DNA of 64,000 nucleotides from Bryobacterales bacterium. GTDB lineage: Bacteria; Acidobacteriota; Terriglobia; Bryobacterales; Bryobacteraceae. The notes beneath the pieces are model-generated. The model was not told the DNA's origin. It ran no database searches and saw only the letters and a program-made list of their open reading frames with translations. The DNA lies in assembly GCA_947446025.1 (NCBI GenBank), contig CANFEY010000002.1:62001-126000 (forward strand), in the 5' to 3' direction. The position numbers and the translations under genes were made by a program. Below, one piece after another: positions 16,888 to 26,291 of the stretch. Each line of letters starts with the position of its first letter. Within the stretch, counting starts at the first letter, position 1.

Positions 16888-19104
16888 ATGCCTCAGGAAT
16901 CCACCGACTCCGCCGTCCAAATAGCCGATCCAGTCGAAACCACGTATCGGGAACTGGAAGCCCGCCTGCGCGAACTCCGCCCTTCCGAAGACCCTGAGCC
17001 CCTGGAACGCGCCTACTGTTTCGCCGCCGCGCAGCACCTAGGGCAGAGCCGCGCCTCGGGCGAGCCGTACATGACCCACCCGCTGCTGGTCACCCGCCAA
17101 CTGCTCGAAATGAACCTCGACATGACGTGCCTGCAAACCGGCATTTTGCACGATGTGGTCGAAGACACCTCCGTAACCGTCGATCAGGTCCGCAAGATAT
17201 TCGGCGAAGACGTGGCCCACTGCGTCAACGGCGTCACCAAGCTCACCAAACTCGACTTCGCCTCCAAGGAAGTCCGCCAAGCCGAAAGCCTGCGCAAAAT
17301 GCTGCTGGCGATGGTCGACGACATCCGCGTCGTGCTGGTCAAAATGGCCGACCGGCTGCACAACATGCGCACGCTCGGCAGCCTCTCGCCTGAGAAGCAA
17401 GCCCGCATCTCGCAGGAAACCGTCGATATCTACGCGCCCATCGCGCATCGCCTGGGAATGGGCAAAATCCGCGCCGAGCTCGAAGACCTCGCTTTCCAAT
17501 ACCTAGAGCCGGAAGCCGCCTCCGATCTCAACAACAAACTCGAAGGCAACCGCGCCTCCAACGAAGCCTTCCTCGCCGAGATGCGCCAGATCATCGAAGC
17601 CGGCCTGGCCGCCGAAGGCATCCGAGCCCACATCGAAACCCGCGTCAAGCGCCCTTATTCGGTGTTCCTGAAACTGCGCCGCCAAAAGATCTCGCTCGAC
17701 CAGGTCTACGATCTGCTCGCCGTCCGCATCATCACCGACTCGGTGAAGAACTGCTACGCTGCGCTCGGTGTCATCCACAATGAGTGGCGCCCCATTCCCG
17801 GCCGCATCAAGGACTTCATCGCCATCCCCCGCCCGAACCTCTACCAGTCGCTCCACACCTCTGTCATGGGAGCCGGCGGCCGCCACTTCGAAGTGCAGAT
17901 CCGCACCGAAGAGATGCACCGCATCGCCGAAGAAGGCATCGCCGCGCACTGGAAGTACAAGGAAGGCCGCAAGGCGAACGCCGCAGACGACGATCAGCGC
18001 GTCCTATGGCTACGTCAACTGGTCGAATGGCAGCGCGATATGCGCGATTCGGGCGAGTTCATGTCCACACTCAAAGTGGATCTCTACCCCGACGAAGTCT
18101 ACACCTTCACCCCGCAAGGCAAAGTCATCGTGCTGCCCCGTGGAGCCACGCCCATCGACTTCGCCTATGCGATTCACTCACAGGTCGGTAACACCTGCAC
18201 CGGCGCGAAAGTCGGCGGTCGCATCGTCCCGCTGAAGTACGGCCTGCGCAATGGCGACGTGGTGGAGATCCTTACGCAGTCCGGCCACCTGCCTAGCAAA
18301 GACTGGCTCGCCATCGTCAGGACTCCGCGCGCGCGCAACAAGATCAAGCACGTCATCAATACCACCGAGCGCGTGAAGGCGATCGAGATCGGCGAGAAGT
18401 ATCTGGAGCGGGAAGCCCGCAGACTCGGCGTGGCCTTGAGCCGCATCACCACGGCGCAAATGCACGCCGTCGCCACCGAATACGGCTGCTCGCAAATCGC
18501 CGACCTGCACGCCGCGCTCGGCTACGGCAAATTCTCTCCACGCCAGGTGCTGCAAAAGCTAGCGCCCGATATTGTCCCCGAAGAAGCCCCGCAGGAGCAC
18601 GAAGAAGAAACCCCGCGCTATTCTGCGGAGGACGCCGCCAATCAGGACCTGGTCATCAAGGTCAAAGGCGCCGACGACCTGCTGACGTATCTCGCCAAGT
18701 GCTGCAACCCCATCCGTGGCGAGCCGATTGTAGGCTACGTGACCAGAGGCAAAGGCATCGCCATCCACTCCGCCAACTGCCCCAACGTGCAGAACCTGAT
18801 GTATGAAGTGGAACGCAAGATCGAAGTCGAATGGGCGCGCGCCGTGCAGGAGATGTTCCGCGTCAACCTCCTGGTCCGCACCGAAGACCGCCCTGGCATG
18901 TTGAGCCAGGTGACTACCGCGCTCTTCAACGAGCAGACCAACATCAGAACACTGGAAACCCGCCCCGGCGATGGCCCGTCGAACGAAGGAGCCGTTGTTG
19001 CAATGACGTTAGAAGTAAAAGACAAGCGCCAGCTGGAGCGAGCAGTATCCGCCATCCGCCGCGTGTCCGGAATAAGAGATATTGAAAGAGTCAATGAGAT
19101 CTGA
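16888..19104 (+). CDS. bifunctional (p)ppGpp synthetase/hydrolase (RelA/SpoT homologue)
   Basis: 738 aa, full length. The HD hydrolase domain has His64 (MTHP) and His88-Asp89 in GILHDVVEDTS. The synthetase domain has GRIKDFIAIP (RIKD at 306-309) and NLYQSLHTSV. The RxKD motif and intact HD residues mark a bifunctional enzyme rather than a synthetase-only RelA. A TGS domain starts at VYTFTPQGKVIVLPRG, a zinc-finger-like CCNPIRGEPIVGYVTRGKGI follows, and a C-terminal ACT domain ends the protein. It controls the stringent response. The DUF971 gene overlaps its end. Confidence 0.93.
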   Translation: MPQESTDSAVQIADPVETTYRELEARLRELRPSEDPEPLERAYCFAAAQHLGQSRASGEPYMTHPLLVTRQLLEMNLDMTCLQTGILHDVVEDTSVTVDQVRKIFGEDVAHCVNGVTKLTKLDFASKEVRQAESLRKMLLAMVDDIRVVLVKMADRLHNMRTLGSLSPEKQARISQETVDIYAPIAHRLGMGKIRAELEDLAFQYLEPEAASDLNNKLEGNRASNEAFLAEMRQIIEAGLAAEGIRAHIETRVKRPYSVFLKLRRQKISLDQVYDLLAVRIITDSVKNCYAALGVIHNEWRPIPGRIKDFIAIPRPNLYQSLHTSVMGAGGRHFEVQIRTEEMHRIAEEGIAAHWKYKEGRKANAADDDQRVLWLRQLVEWQRDMRDSGEFMSTLKVDLYPDEVYTFTPQGKVIVLPRGATPIDFAYAIHSQVGNTCTGAKVGGRIVPLKYGLRNGDVVEILTQSGHLPSKDWLAIVRTPRARNKIKHVINTTERVKAIEIGEKYLEREARRLGVALSRITTAQMHAVATEYGCSQIADLHAALGYGKFSPRQVLQKLAPDIVPEEAPQEHEEETPRYSAEDAANQDLVIKVKGADDLLTYLAKCCNPIRGEPIVGYVTRGKGIAIHSANCPNVQNLMYEVERKIEVEWARAVQEMFRVNLLVRTEDRPGMLSQVTTALFNEQTNIRTLETRPGDGPSNEGAVVAMTLEVKDKRQLERAVSAIRRVSGIRDIERVNEI

Positions 19105-19447
19105 AGCAGAATACATCGCCATTTCGAAGTCCAAGGGAATCAAGATCGACTGGAAAGACGGCCACCACAGCGAATACACGCTAGGCTACCTTCGCGACGA
19201 ATGCCCCTGCGCCGTCTGCACCGGCGCGCATGGCACAGTCCCGGAGAAGACCAACTACGCCGCCGAAGAAGCCAAGCCCGCGAACCCCTTCAAAATGTTC
19301 ACGCCGACGCTGAAGATGCTGAAGGTGGAAGAAGTTGGCTCCTACGCGATCCAAATCCAGTGGAGCGATGGGCATGGCTCGGGGATCTATTCGTTTGACC
19401 ACTTGAGAAAGATCTGCGGGTGCCCGGAGTGCAAGGCAGCGGCGTAG
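19094..19447 (+). CDS. DUF971 protein
   Basis: 117 aa from ATG 19094, which overlaps the relA/spoT end by 11 bp; an in-frame TTG at 19082 is an alternative. Conserved features are IDWKDGHHSEYTLGYLRDECPCAVC, then VGSYAIQIQWSDGHGSGIYSF and LRKICGCPEC. This is the stand-alone gamma-butyrobetaine-hydroxylase N-terminal-like domain (DUF971), with Cys pairs that may bind zinc or an iron-sulfur cluster. Function unknown; roles in cluster assembly have been suggested for relatives. Confidence 0.8.
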   Translation: MRSEAEYIAISKSKGIKIDWKDGHHSEYTLGYLRDECPCAVCTGAHGTVPEKTNYAAEEAKPANPFKMFTPTLKMLKVEEVGSYAIQIQWSDGHGSGIYSFDHLRKICGCPECKAAA

Positions 19448-19917
19448 TAGAACGGCGCGAGCTCTCTTCCCGGGGACTCGACCCATACGATTGCGTTCTA
19501 CTCGGAGTGGGCGCAGTCTTGGCCCTTTTCTCTTCAGAGGACCGGGTCCAGACAGGTCTTGCTGTCCTAGCAGGTGCTGCTCTCCTGGCGGTCACTTCTC
19601 GCTTTCGCGCAGGACCAACGGTATATCTGGAAGGCTCCATACTCTTTGTCGATCGAGGGCGGGAAGAGGTCCAAATCCCCCTAAGTGCCATCCGCGACGT
19701 GAAGGTATCTGGATGGCGGCGGATACAGATCACTCTGGTGCTGGACGAGAGCGCAAATTTCGGGACCAGGTTCACGTTCAATCCTAATACCTCGTGGGAC
19801 CTCAAGCAACGAGTTGCGGCGGCTCGCAGGACTGAACCCGGATGCGGGTTAGCCGGGTCGATGTCGAGGATTGACATTCCTCTCCGCTCCCGCTGGCTTG
19901 AAGAGCAGGAACCAAGC
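19420..19917 (+). CDS. membrane PH-like segment, open into the downstream ParD-ParE frame
   Basis: From a GTG at 19420 (or 19429) the frame encodes one or two hydrophobic helices (VLLGVGAVLALF and TGLAVLAGAALLAV). A beta-rich stretch then reads VYLEGSILFVDRGREEVQIPLSAIRDVKVSGW, resembling bacterial PH-like domains. No stop codon separates it from the ParD start at 19918. Either its own stop was lost or the region is the N-terminal third of a large fused ORF. Expression is uncertain; the start overlaps the DUF971 3' end. Confidence 0.4.
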
Positions 19918-20547
19918 ATGGACCAAATGAACGTCTCCATCACCGACGAACTCGCGGGCTTCGTCCGCGGCAAGGTCAACAGCGGACGCTACAACAATGC
20001 CAGCCAAGTGGTGTGCGACGCTCTTCGGCGCATGGAAGAGGAAGAGAACCGCGCGCTACGTTTGGCCAAGCCGTCCGCCGCGGATCTGGTCGCCGACCTC
20101 ACCATGGACCAACAGGAGTCCATTCGTCAGCGGGTCCGCGCGTCGATTGCCAGTGACGAGTTCAGCGAATACGAAGGTCAAAAAGGACTCCGGGATTTGG
20201 CCGCCGGAGTGAAGGCCCCGTGGCCGCGCGCTCTTGGCCGCCGCTTCGAGGCGATGAAGCGGTATCCCGTTTCAAAGGATGCCGAACGCGATCTGGACCG
20301 GATCTTTCTCTACTGGGCCCTGCGCGCCAGCGTAGACGTGGCGGACCCGCTGATTGACGCGATCATAGACCGGTTCTGGTTGCTCGGCGAGCATCCATCA
20401 TCGGGCGTTGCTTGCGAATCCATCGCGCCTGGTGTCCGCTGCTTTGCAGCTGGGAAGCATCTGATCTACTACAAGAAGATCCGAGGCGGCGTCGAAATCC
20501 TTCAGGTGTTTGACGGTTCGAAGGACCAGCAACAAGCCTGGAGCTGA
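19918..20547 (+). CDS. ParD antitoxin fused in frame to ParE toxin
   Basis: 209 aa from ATG 19918. Residues 1 to about 95 are a ParD-type antitoxin (MNVSITDELAGFVRGKVNSG, NNASQVVCDALRRMEEEE). From Met113 (ATG 20254) the sequence is a ParE/RelE-fold toxin: YPVSKDAERDLDRIFLYWA, RFWLLGEHPSSG, GKHLIYYKKIRGGVEILQVF. In ordinary loci a stop codon separates the two genes. Here the frame is continuous through a short Pro/Arg linker. GAGG (20248-20251) lies only 2 nt before the internal ATG, so ParE could still be made separately, but a self-neutralised fusion is equally possible. Confidence 0.72.
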   Translation: MDQMNVSITDELAGFVRGKVNSGRYNNASQVVCDALRRMEEEENRALRLAKPSAADLVADLTMDQQESIRQRVRASIASDEFSEYEGQKGLRDLAAGVKAPWPRALGRRFEAMKRYPVSKDAERDLDRIFLYWALRASVDVADPLIDAIIDRFWLLGEHPSSGVACESIAPGVRCFAAGKHLIYYKKIRGGVEILQVFDGSKDQQQAWS

Positions 20548-20556
20548 CGGAGCGAG

Positions 20557-21084
20557 CTACTTCCCAGACGGTTCCTTCACCGTATCGCCATAAACCCACG
20601 CGTATCCGCCAAGGTAGGTCTTTTCGTATTCTTGATACACCGGTAGACCGCTCGTTTTGCTCACCCACAAAGTGATTCGGCCAGTGGTGTTGCTTCCGGC
20701 GGACGGGTCCAATTTGTACTTCACAACAGGCTGGCCTCGATAGGTCCCGTTGCCTGCGGGCTCGCAATTCACCGGGCCCTTGGCGGCCTGGCGTTTGATA
20801 GAGAACGCGAGGGGATTCTCTGCAGGTGCGTCGTCGCTGCGGTAGGAGCGGCCCGCACCGCCGGTGTCCGTCCAAATCGTCTTTCCAATCCGGACCATCG
20901 CCGGCTTGCTGGGGAGCGCTTCCTCAGGGGACGTTACATCGTACTGGGCGAGCCGCGCTTGCTGCCAGGATTTGGCCAGTGCGTCCAACGCTGCCGAGCA
21001 ATCCGCCTGCGCAACAGCGGGCAACACAAATGCGCAAAGCACGAAATTCATCAGCCGAACGGCGACACGGGATGGAAATATCAC
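20557..21084 (-). CDS. secreted protein of unknown function
   Basis: 175 aa. A signal peptide ends near VAQADC, suggesting export. The mature part has strands such as VRIGKTIWTDTGG, YRGQPVVKYKLDPSAG and GRITLWVSKTSGLPVYQEYEK. The pattern 'ITLWVSKTSGLPV' resembles outer-membrane-lipoprotein-sorting or LolA-like folds, but I cannot assign it with confidence. It is convergent with the ParD-ParE fusion, with 9 bp between the stops. Confidence 0.5.
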   Translation of the reverse strand: MIFPSRVAVRLMNFVLCAFVLPAVAQADCSAALDALAKSWQQARLAQYDVTSPEEALPSKPAMVRIGKTIWTDTGGAGRSYRSDDAPAENPLAFSIKRQAAKGPVNCEPAGNGTYRGQPVVKYKLDPSAGSNTTGRITLWVSKTSGLPVYQEYEKTYLGGYAWVYGDTVKEPSGK

Positions 21085-21480
21085 TGAACTCCTCCTGAAC
21101 AGGCGCGAGTCACGAACTGCCGCGCCCTTTACTGTACCCTATTCCTTCAGATGGTCTGACCCGCACGAAGAAGGTGGCTTCCGGTTCCGCAAGGTCACGC
21201 TCGATGCCGAAGGTTTCGATTGCCGATGAACTACGGATTTCTGCGGGCTTGGCCAAGCAAATTTAGGCTGGAATCGGTCCCGGTTGCAAGCGCCTACGCG
21301 AAACAAATCCAGTAGCACGACGGCCACGGTGTCGGCTATGGCCATTGCAACAGAGTGGTGGGCCGCACGTTGTGGAGTCCTTCTCCCAAGTGGTACTTGC
21401 GCTACGGAAGCTACTCCCTAGAATGGACAGAGAAGATTACGACCTTTCGCGCCGCTTGGCCGGTTCCTTCGCCGCCTGGG

Positions 21481-21640
21481 CTACCAGTGTTTCTTGAAAA
21501 AGCGCCTCCCGCAGGCTCGGCATCGAAACGCTTCGTATCCCAGGCGTTTGGCAAGCCTGATGAGGAAACTCTTCCTATGGGAAGGTCGCACGTCGGTGGA
21601 ACCGCAATTGTGGCGGAACGCTCGTGGGGCACTTACAGTG
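21481..21640 (-). pseudogene. remnant of a small zinc-ribbon protein
   Basis: Minus-strand reading gives RHNCGSTDVRPSHRKSFLIR, continuing LAKRLGYEAFRCRACGRRFF before a stop at 21481. Small acidobacterial proteins with CxxCGS.DVR.S.R...RCR.C..RF look alike. Here the first cysteine of the first CxxC is missing and the upstream frame has no plausible start, so it appears decayed. Confidence 0.35.
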
Positions 21641-21830
21641 CCCGGGCCCTCACAGTCTACTAAGGTCGTTTGGTCTTTCGCTATTGAACGGAGCATCCTA
21701 ATCTGAGGAGCCTTTGGTTTTGAATTTCGTTTCACTTCGACCGGTCGGGTGGTTCCGGTCCACCGAATCGAACGCCTTTGTAGGTCGTCTGGGGGCAAAG
21801 GAGCCGGTGCTTTAGAGCGTCCAAACCTGC

Positions 21831-21836
21831 TAAAAT
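21831..21836 (+). promoter_or_regulatory. possible gyrA -10 box
   Basis: TAAAAT lies 58 bp before the TTG start in an A-rich patch. TGCTTT at 21808-21813 has 17-bp spacing and is a weak -35. No other promoter-like element was found before gyrA. Confidence 0.3.
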
Positions 21837-21894
21837 AAAAGGTCAGCGGCACTCTCCCCTCGCCGCGGCAACACGACAACTAGGAGCGTAACGC

Positions 21895-24474
21895 TTGGCA
21901 GATCCTCAGGACCCCACCACTCCGCCTCCGGGCGGGCAGATGCCGCTGGGCGGCGATGGCGGGAACAAAAATCAGGTTCCGATCAACATCGAAGACGAGA
22001 TGAAACGCTCGTACCTCGATTACGCGATGAGCGTGATCGTGGGGCGCGCGCTGCCGGATGTCCGCGATGGGTTGAAGCCGGTGCATCGGCGCACGCTGTA
22101 CATGATGCATGAGATGGGGCTGCACTATAACCGCCCCACCAAGAAGTCGGCGCGCGTGGTCGGCGACGTGATGGGCAAGCTGCATCCGCACGGCGACTCG
22201 GCGATTTACGACGCATTGGTCCGCATGGCGCAGCCGTTTTCGTTGCGCTATCCGCTGGTTGACGGGCAGGGGAATTTTGGCTCGGTGGACGGCGATCCGC
22301 CAGCGGCCATGCGTTACACCGAAGCGCGCTTGTCGAAGATCGCGGCTTCGCTGCTCGAAGACATCGACAAGGACACCGTCGATTTCAAGGCCAACTACGA
22401 CGAGACAGAGACCGAGCCGGAAGTTCTGCCTACGCGCGTTCCGAATCTGCTGGTGAACGGCAGCGAAGGCATCGCAGTCGGCATGGCGTCGAAAATTCCG
22501 CCGCACAATCTGACTGAGATCGTCAACGCCTGCATCATGCTGGTGCAGAATCCGGCCACGCCGCTGGCGAAGATCGCCGAGGTTGTGCAGGGTCCCGACT
22601 TCCCGACCGGCGGTTTTATCCTGGGCCGCGAGGGCATCCATAACTACATGTCCACGGGCCGCGGGTCGATCAAGATCCGCGCCAAGGCCGCGACCGAGAG
22701 TTCCGGCAGGGACCGCGAGGCCATCGTGGTCACCGAGCTGCCGTACCAGGTGAACAAAGCCCGCCTGATCGAATACACCGCGGGCCTGGTCAACGAAAAG
22801 AAGATCGAAGGCATCTCCGAAATCCGCGATGAGAGCGACCGCGACGGCATGCGCATCGTGTATGAGCTGAAGCGCGGCGAGCAAGCCGAGGTGGTGCTCA
22901 ATAACCTTTACAAGCAGACGCAGCTCCAGACCAGCTTCGGCGTGATCCTGCTCTCCATCGTCAACGGGCAACCGCGCGAGTTGGGCATTGTGGACGCGAT
23001 GAAGCGGTTCATTGAGCATCGCATCGACGTGGTCCGCCGGCGCACTGACTTCTTACTGCGCAAGGCCCGCGAGCGTGAACATATTCTGCTCGGGTTTCAA
23101 CGCGCGCTGAATAATCTCGATCAAGTCATCGCCCTGATCCGCGCGGCGAAGACTCCGAAGGAAGCGCGTGAGGCCTTGATGGCCTACATCACGCCATCCG
23201 AAGCGGCGGCCTACGCCAAGCTGGTCGACGCCGACCCGCGCGGACCGCGCTTTAGCGAACGCCAGGCGCAGGCCATCATCGAATTGCAACTCCAACGCCT
23301 CACCGGCATGGAGCAGCAGAAGATCATCGACGAACTTGCGGACATTCAGACGAAGATCGCTGAGTATATGGACATCCTGGGCTCAGAGAAATCTCTGCGC
23401 AAGGTGATCATCGACGAATTGAAGGAAGTCCAGAAAGACTTCGGCGATGCGCGCCGCACGCAGATCATTGAAGACACGGGCGAGATCAGCCTGGAAGATC
23501 TGGTGCAGGTGGAAGACGTCGCGGTGACCGTCTCGCGCGGAGGTTACCTCAAGCGCACCTCCGTCGATACCTACCGCCGCCAGACGCGTGGCGGCAAGGG
23601 CCGCATCGGCATGTCCACGCGCGCCGAGGATGTGGTGGAGCACCTCATCATCGCCTCCACGCACGCCTACTTGCTGATCTTTACCAACAAGGGCCGCCTT
23701 TACTGGTTGAAGATTTACAACATTCCCGATGCCGGCACCACCGGCAAGGGAAAACACATTTCCGGCCTCATTAACCTGCAACAGGATGAGACGGTAACGG
23801 CGTTCCTTCCGGTGAAGGAGTTCGTCGCGGGCAAATTCATCGTGATGGTGACCAAGCTGGGCGTCATCAAGAAGTGCGAGCTGACTGAGTTCGACAACCC
23901 GATGGCCCGCGGCATCATCGCGCTGGGCCTCGACGAAGGCGACGATCTTCTTGCTGCCCGGTTAACGAATGGAGACAACTACATCTTCATCGGAACGCAT
24001 GACGGCATGGCGTGCCGCTTCATCGAAAGCGACGTTCGTCCCATGGGCCGTCCCGCGCGCGGTGTGCGTGGCATGGAACTCGATGCGGCGGACTACGTGG
24101 TCGGTGTCGAGGTCGTGGAAGAGGATGGCCTCATCCTTTCGATCTCGGAAAACGGCTACGGCAAGCGCACGCCGCTGAAAGACTACCGCCTGACGGCCCG
24201 CGGACGCAAGGGCGTCATCAACATGAAGACCACGCCGAAGATCGGCAAGGTCATCGGCATTCTGTCGGTCAAGGACGACTCGGATTTGATGATCATCACC
24301 AAGGGTGGTCAGATTATCCGCATCGATTCGGGCAACATCCGGCAAGCGGGCCGGTCCACGTCAGGCGTGCGGCTGGTCAACGTGGAAGCGGGCGATCTGG
24401 TGGCCGCCGCGAGCTTGATTCCGGATTCGGAAGCGGCTCTCGAAGAGGGTCAGGGCGATCTGCCGCTGCAGTAG
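21895..24474 (+). CDS. gyrA: DNA gyrase subunit A
   Basis: 859 aa from a TTG start, with AGGAG at 21882-21886, 8 nt upstream. The breakage-reunion domain carries catalytic Tyr141 ([10 protein letters not shown]). The quinolone region is [18 protein letters not shown] with Ser102 and Asp106, the residues of a drug-sensitive type. The C-terminal beta-pinwheel holds the GyrA box QTRGGKG, which argues for gyrase rather than ParC. It introduces negative supercoils with GyrB, whose gene is not in the window. The N-terminal Pro/Gly-rich extension of about 25 residues is unusual but common in relatives. Confidence 0.95.
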   Translation: MADPQDPTTPPPGGQMPLGGDGGNKNQVPINIEDEMKRSYLDYAMSVIVGRALPDVRDGLKPVHRRTLYMMHEMGLHYNRPTKKSARVVGDVMGKLHPHGDSAIYDALVRMAQPFSLRYPLVDGQGNFGSVDGDPPAAMRYTEARLSKIAASLLEDIDKDTVDFKANYDETETEPEVLPTRVPNLLVNGSEGIAVGMASKIPPHNLTEIVNACIMLVQNPATPLAKIAEVVQGPDFPTGGFILGREGIHNYMSTGRGSIKIRAKAATESSGRDREAIVVTELPYQVNKARLIEYTAGLVNEKKIEGISEIRDESDRDGMRIVYELKRGEQAEVVLNNLYKQTQLQTSFGVILLSIVNGQPRELGIVDAMKRFIEHRIDVVRRRTDFLLRKAREREHILLGFQRALNNLDQVIALIRAAKTPKEAREALMAYITPSEAAAYAKLVDADPRGPRFSERQAQAIIELQLQRLTGMEQQKIIDELADIQTKIAEYMDILGSEKSLRKVIIDELKEVQKDFGDARRTQIIEDTGEISLEDLVQVEDVAVTVSRGGYLKRTSVDTYRRQTRGGKGRIGMSTRAEDVVEHLIIASTHAYLLIFTNKGRLYWLKIYNIPDAGTTGKGKHISGLINLQQDETVTAFLPVKEFVAGKFIVMVTKLGVIKKCELTEFDNPMARGIIALGLDEGDDLLAARLTNGDNYIFIGTHDGMACRFIESDVRPMGRPARGVRGMELDAADYVVGVEVVEEDGLILSISENGYGKRTPLKDYRLTARGRKGVINMKTTPKIGKVIGILSVKDDSDLMIITKGGQIIRIDSGNIRQAGRSTSGVRLVNVEAGDLVAAASLIPDSEAALEEGQGDLPLQ

Positions 24475-24480
24475 TCACAT

Positions 24481-25320
24481 ATGTCTGACGCCAAACAAGC
24501 CGCGCTGTTCGTGAACCTGCGCGGCTTGGGCAGCGTCATTGTGGCCTACTCCGGCGGAGCGGATTCCGCCTATCTGGCGTGGGCCGCGCATGAGGTGCTC
24601 GGTGACCGTTGTGTGGCGATCACGGCGGACTCGGCTTCGATTCCTGAGTCGCACAAGCGGGACGCGGAGCTGTTTGCGGCGGCGCATGGGATTCGGCACG
24701 AGTACATCTCGACCAACGAGTTCGAGAATCCTGACTATGTGAAGAACGCGCCGGACCGGTGTTTTCACTGCAAGGACGAACTGTTCACGCAGCTGGCGGC
24801 GGAGTCGGCTAAGCGGGGGATTGCGCACGTCATCTATGGGGTGAACTCGGATGATCTGGGTGATTATCGGCCAGGGCAACGGGCGGCGCAGTTGCACAGC
24901 GTGAAGGCTCCGCTGGTGGAGGCGGGGTTGACGAAGGCGGAGATTCGGGAGCTTTCGAGACTTGCTGGGCTTGTCACTTGGGATCGGCCTGCGTCGGCTT
25001 GTTTGAGTTCGCGGATTCCGTATGGGACGCCGGTGACGATTCAGAACATCAAGACCGTGGAGCGTGGGGAAGAAGAGATCAAGGCGCTGGGGTTCCGGCA
25101 GTTTCGGGTGCGGTTTCATGGGGACTTGGTGCGGATTGAGATTGCTCCGGATGAGCTGGCTCGGGCGCTGGACCCGGTGATGGCGCGGGCGTTCACCGCG
25201 ATCTTCAAGCCGCTTGGGTTTCACTACGTGACGCTGGATCTTGAAGGCTACCGGCAGGGGTCGCTGAATGCGGTGCTCGGGATCAAAGCGGTTTCCGAGC
25301 CCAAGCTCCGTATTGTGTAG
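24481..25320 (+). CDS. larE: LarE-like ATP-dependent sacrificial sulfur transferase
   Basis: 279 aa. PP-loop SGGADS at 24-29. The sulfur-donating cysteine of LarE corresponds to Cys174 in PASACLSSRIPYG. The CFHCK pair (Cys94, Cys97) is also present. In the known pathway LarE converts pyridinium dicarboxylate adenylate to its thiocarboxylate for the nickel-pincer cofactor of lactate racemase. larA, larB and larC are not nearby, so a different sulfur acceptor is possible. It starts 6 bp after gyrA and overlaps the convergent methyltransferase by 38 bp. Confidence 0.82.
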   Translation: MSDAKQAALFVNLRGLGSVIVAYSGGADSAYLAWAAHEVLGDRCVAITADSASIPESHKRDAELFAAAHGIRHEYISTNEFENPDYVKNAPDRCFHCKDELFTQLAAESAKRGIAHVIYGVNSDDLGDYRPGQRAAQLHSVKAPLVEAGLTKAEIRELSRLAGLVTWDRPASACLSSRIPYGTPVTIQNIKTVERGEEEIKALGFRQFRVRFHGDLVRIEIAPDELARALDPVMARAFTAIFKPLGFHYVTLDLEGYRQGSLNAVLGIKAVSEPKLRIV

Positions 25321-26113
25321 GGGCGAGGATCTGGCTCCCTGCTGCGACAACGGCGGCTTCCACTCTGTCCGCCAGTTCACTGTCGATGACGAGGCCTGGA
25401 GGGACTTCGATCCCTAGGTCCTTCAAGCGTGGCGCGACGCTCATCAGCGTGTTGGACACCCAGCGGTAGACGTAGGAGCCACGTCCGCCACCGATGATCG
25501 AGTCGGCAACGATGGTTGGGAATGGCAGACCAGCATCAAGAAATGCCTTGCCCACGCGCCGTCCGAAATCAGGCGGGGCTCCGGCGCGGCGGAATGCCTC
25601 ACCCACCAGACGGTAGACTTGATCGAACAATTCGCAGGGCGGGTAGCTGGCGTGTGGATCGGGGAAGTCGAGTTCGTGGAAGACGACAATGCCTCCCGGC
25701 TTGAGGAACTTGGTGAGTTGGCGGATAGTGGCTCCGGCGTCGGGCTGGTAGAGCAGGATGTAGCGGCCGATGACGGCGTCGAAGAGTTCGGTGGTGGTGA
25801 AGTCTTCGAGGTTGAAGGCTTGGAATGACACCCAGGAGGAGCAGCCTTGTTCGATGGTGCGCTCTGCGGCGCGCTTGAGGGCGGCGGCATCTGGGTCGAG
25901 GCCGACGACGCGGCCGCTGGGTCCGACGATGTCGGCCGCGAGTAGTGCGACGTCGCCCATGCCGGAGCCGAGGTCGAGCACGCGCATTCCGGGCGTGACG
26001 CCTGCGGCGCGGAAGTACTTTTCGGTGTAGGGGCGGAGGAGGCGGCCTTGCAGCATCAGGCGTTCGTATTCGTGGGTGGATTGACCGAGGACGTAGTTCG
26101 ATGGCGTGCTCAT
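25283..26113 (-). CDS. class I SAM-dependent methyltransferase
   Basis: 276 aa. Motif I is RVLDLGSGMGDVALLAA, then GRVVGLDPDAAALKRA, FDAVIGRYILLYQPD and LKPGGIVVFHELDFPD. It is a type 11/31 small-molecule methyltransferase; the substrate is unknown. The 3' end overlaps larE convergently. Confidence 0.75.
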   Translation of the reverse strand: MSTPSNYVLGQSTHEYERLMLQGRLLRPYTEKYFRAAGVTPGMRVLDLGSGMGDVALLAADIVGPSGRVVGLDPDAAALKRAAERTIEQGCSSWVSFQAFNLEDFTTTELFDAVIGRYILLYQPDAGATIRQLTKFLKPGGIVVFHELDFPDPHASYPPCELFDQVYRLVGEAFRRAGAPPDFGRRVGKAFLDAGLPFPTIVADSIIGGGRGSYVYRWVSNTLMSVAPRLKDLGIEVPPGLVIDSELADRVEAAVVAAGSQILAPTQYGAWARKPL

Positions 26114-26155
26114 AACATCCCATACTACGAAATTGGTCGGCAGTTGGATTTGCGG

Positions 26156-26270
26156 CTATTTGGATTTGGGTAGGAGCGGCTCGTCCTCGCGTATTTCCTC
26201 CAGGTCACCTTCCCACGTGACTTTGCGGAGCAGGCCCGGGCGCGCGCGAATTTGCGCGGCCCGGATGGCT
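26156..26270 (-). pseudogene. C-terminal remnant of an antitoxin-like gene
   Basis: The minus-strand frame reads PGLLRKVTWEGDLEEIREDE and ends PLLPKSK before a TAG at 26158-26156. 'L.G.L.W.GDL..MR.D' tails occur at the end of VapB-type antitoxins. The upstream part runs into the hairpin repeat at 26272 and no start is visible, so it is at best a fragment. Confidence 0.3.
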
Positions 26271-26271
26271 T

Positions 26272-26291
26272 GGCAGGCGGAAACGCCTGCC
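26272..26291. repeat. dispersed intergenic hairpin, copy 1
   Basis: GGCAGGCG-GAAA-CGCCTGCC is a perfect 8-bp stem with a 4-nt loop, followed by CTACCCC. It lies directly at the 3' end of the symporter gene. The same design recurs at 42321, 55854, 55902 and 63858. Confidence 0.7.

Larger units (their letters stand above)
21085..21894. other. eroded intergenic region
   Basis: About 800 bp with lower and less biased GC than its surroundings and no full-length gene. It holds a remnant of a zinc-ribbon protein on the minus strand (separate entry) and a possible gyrA promoter near 21831. It lies where the strand composition changes from C-rich to G-rich. Confidence 0.5.

Noticed and set aside
24481-25320. 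A complete lactate-racemase (lar) operon
   Set aside because: Only larE-like sequence is present; no larA, larB or larC in the flanks.
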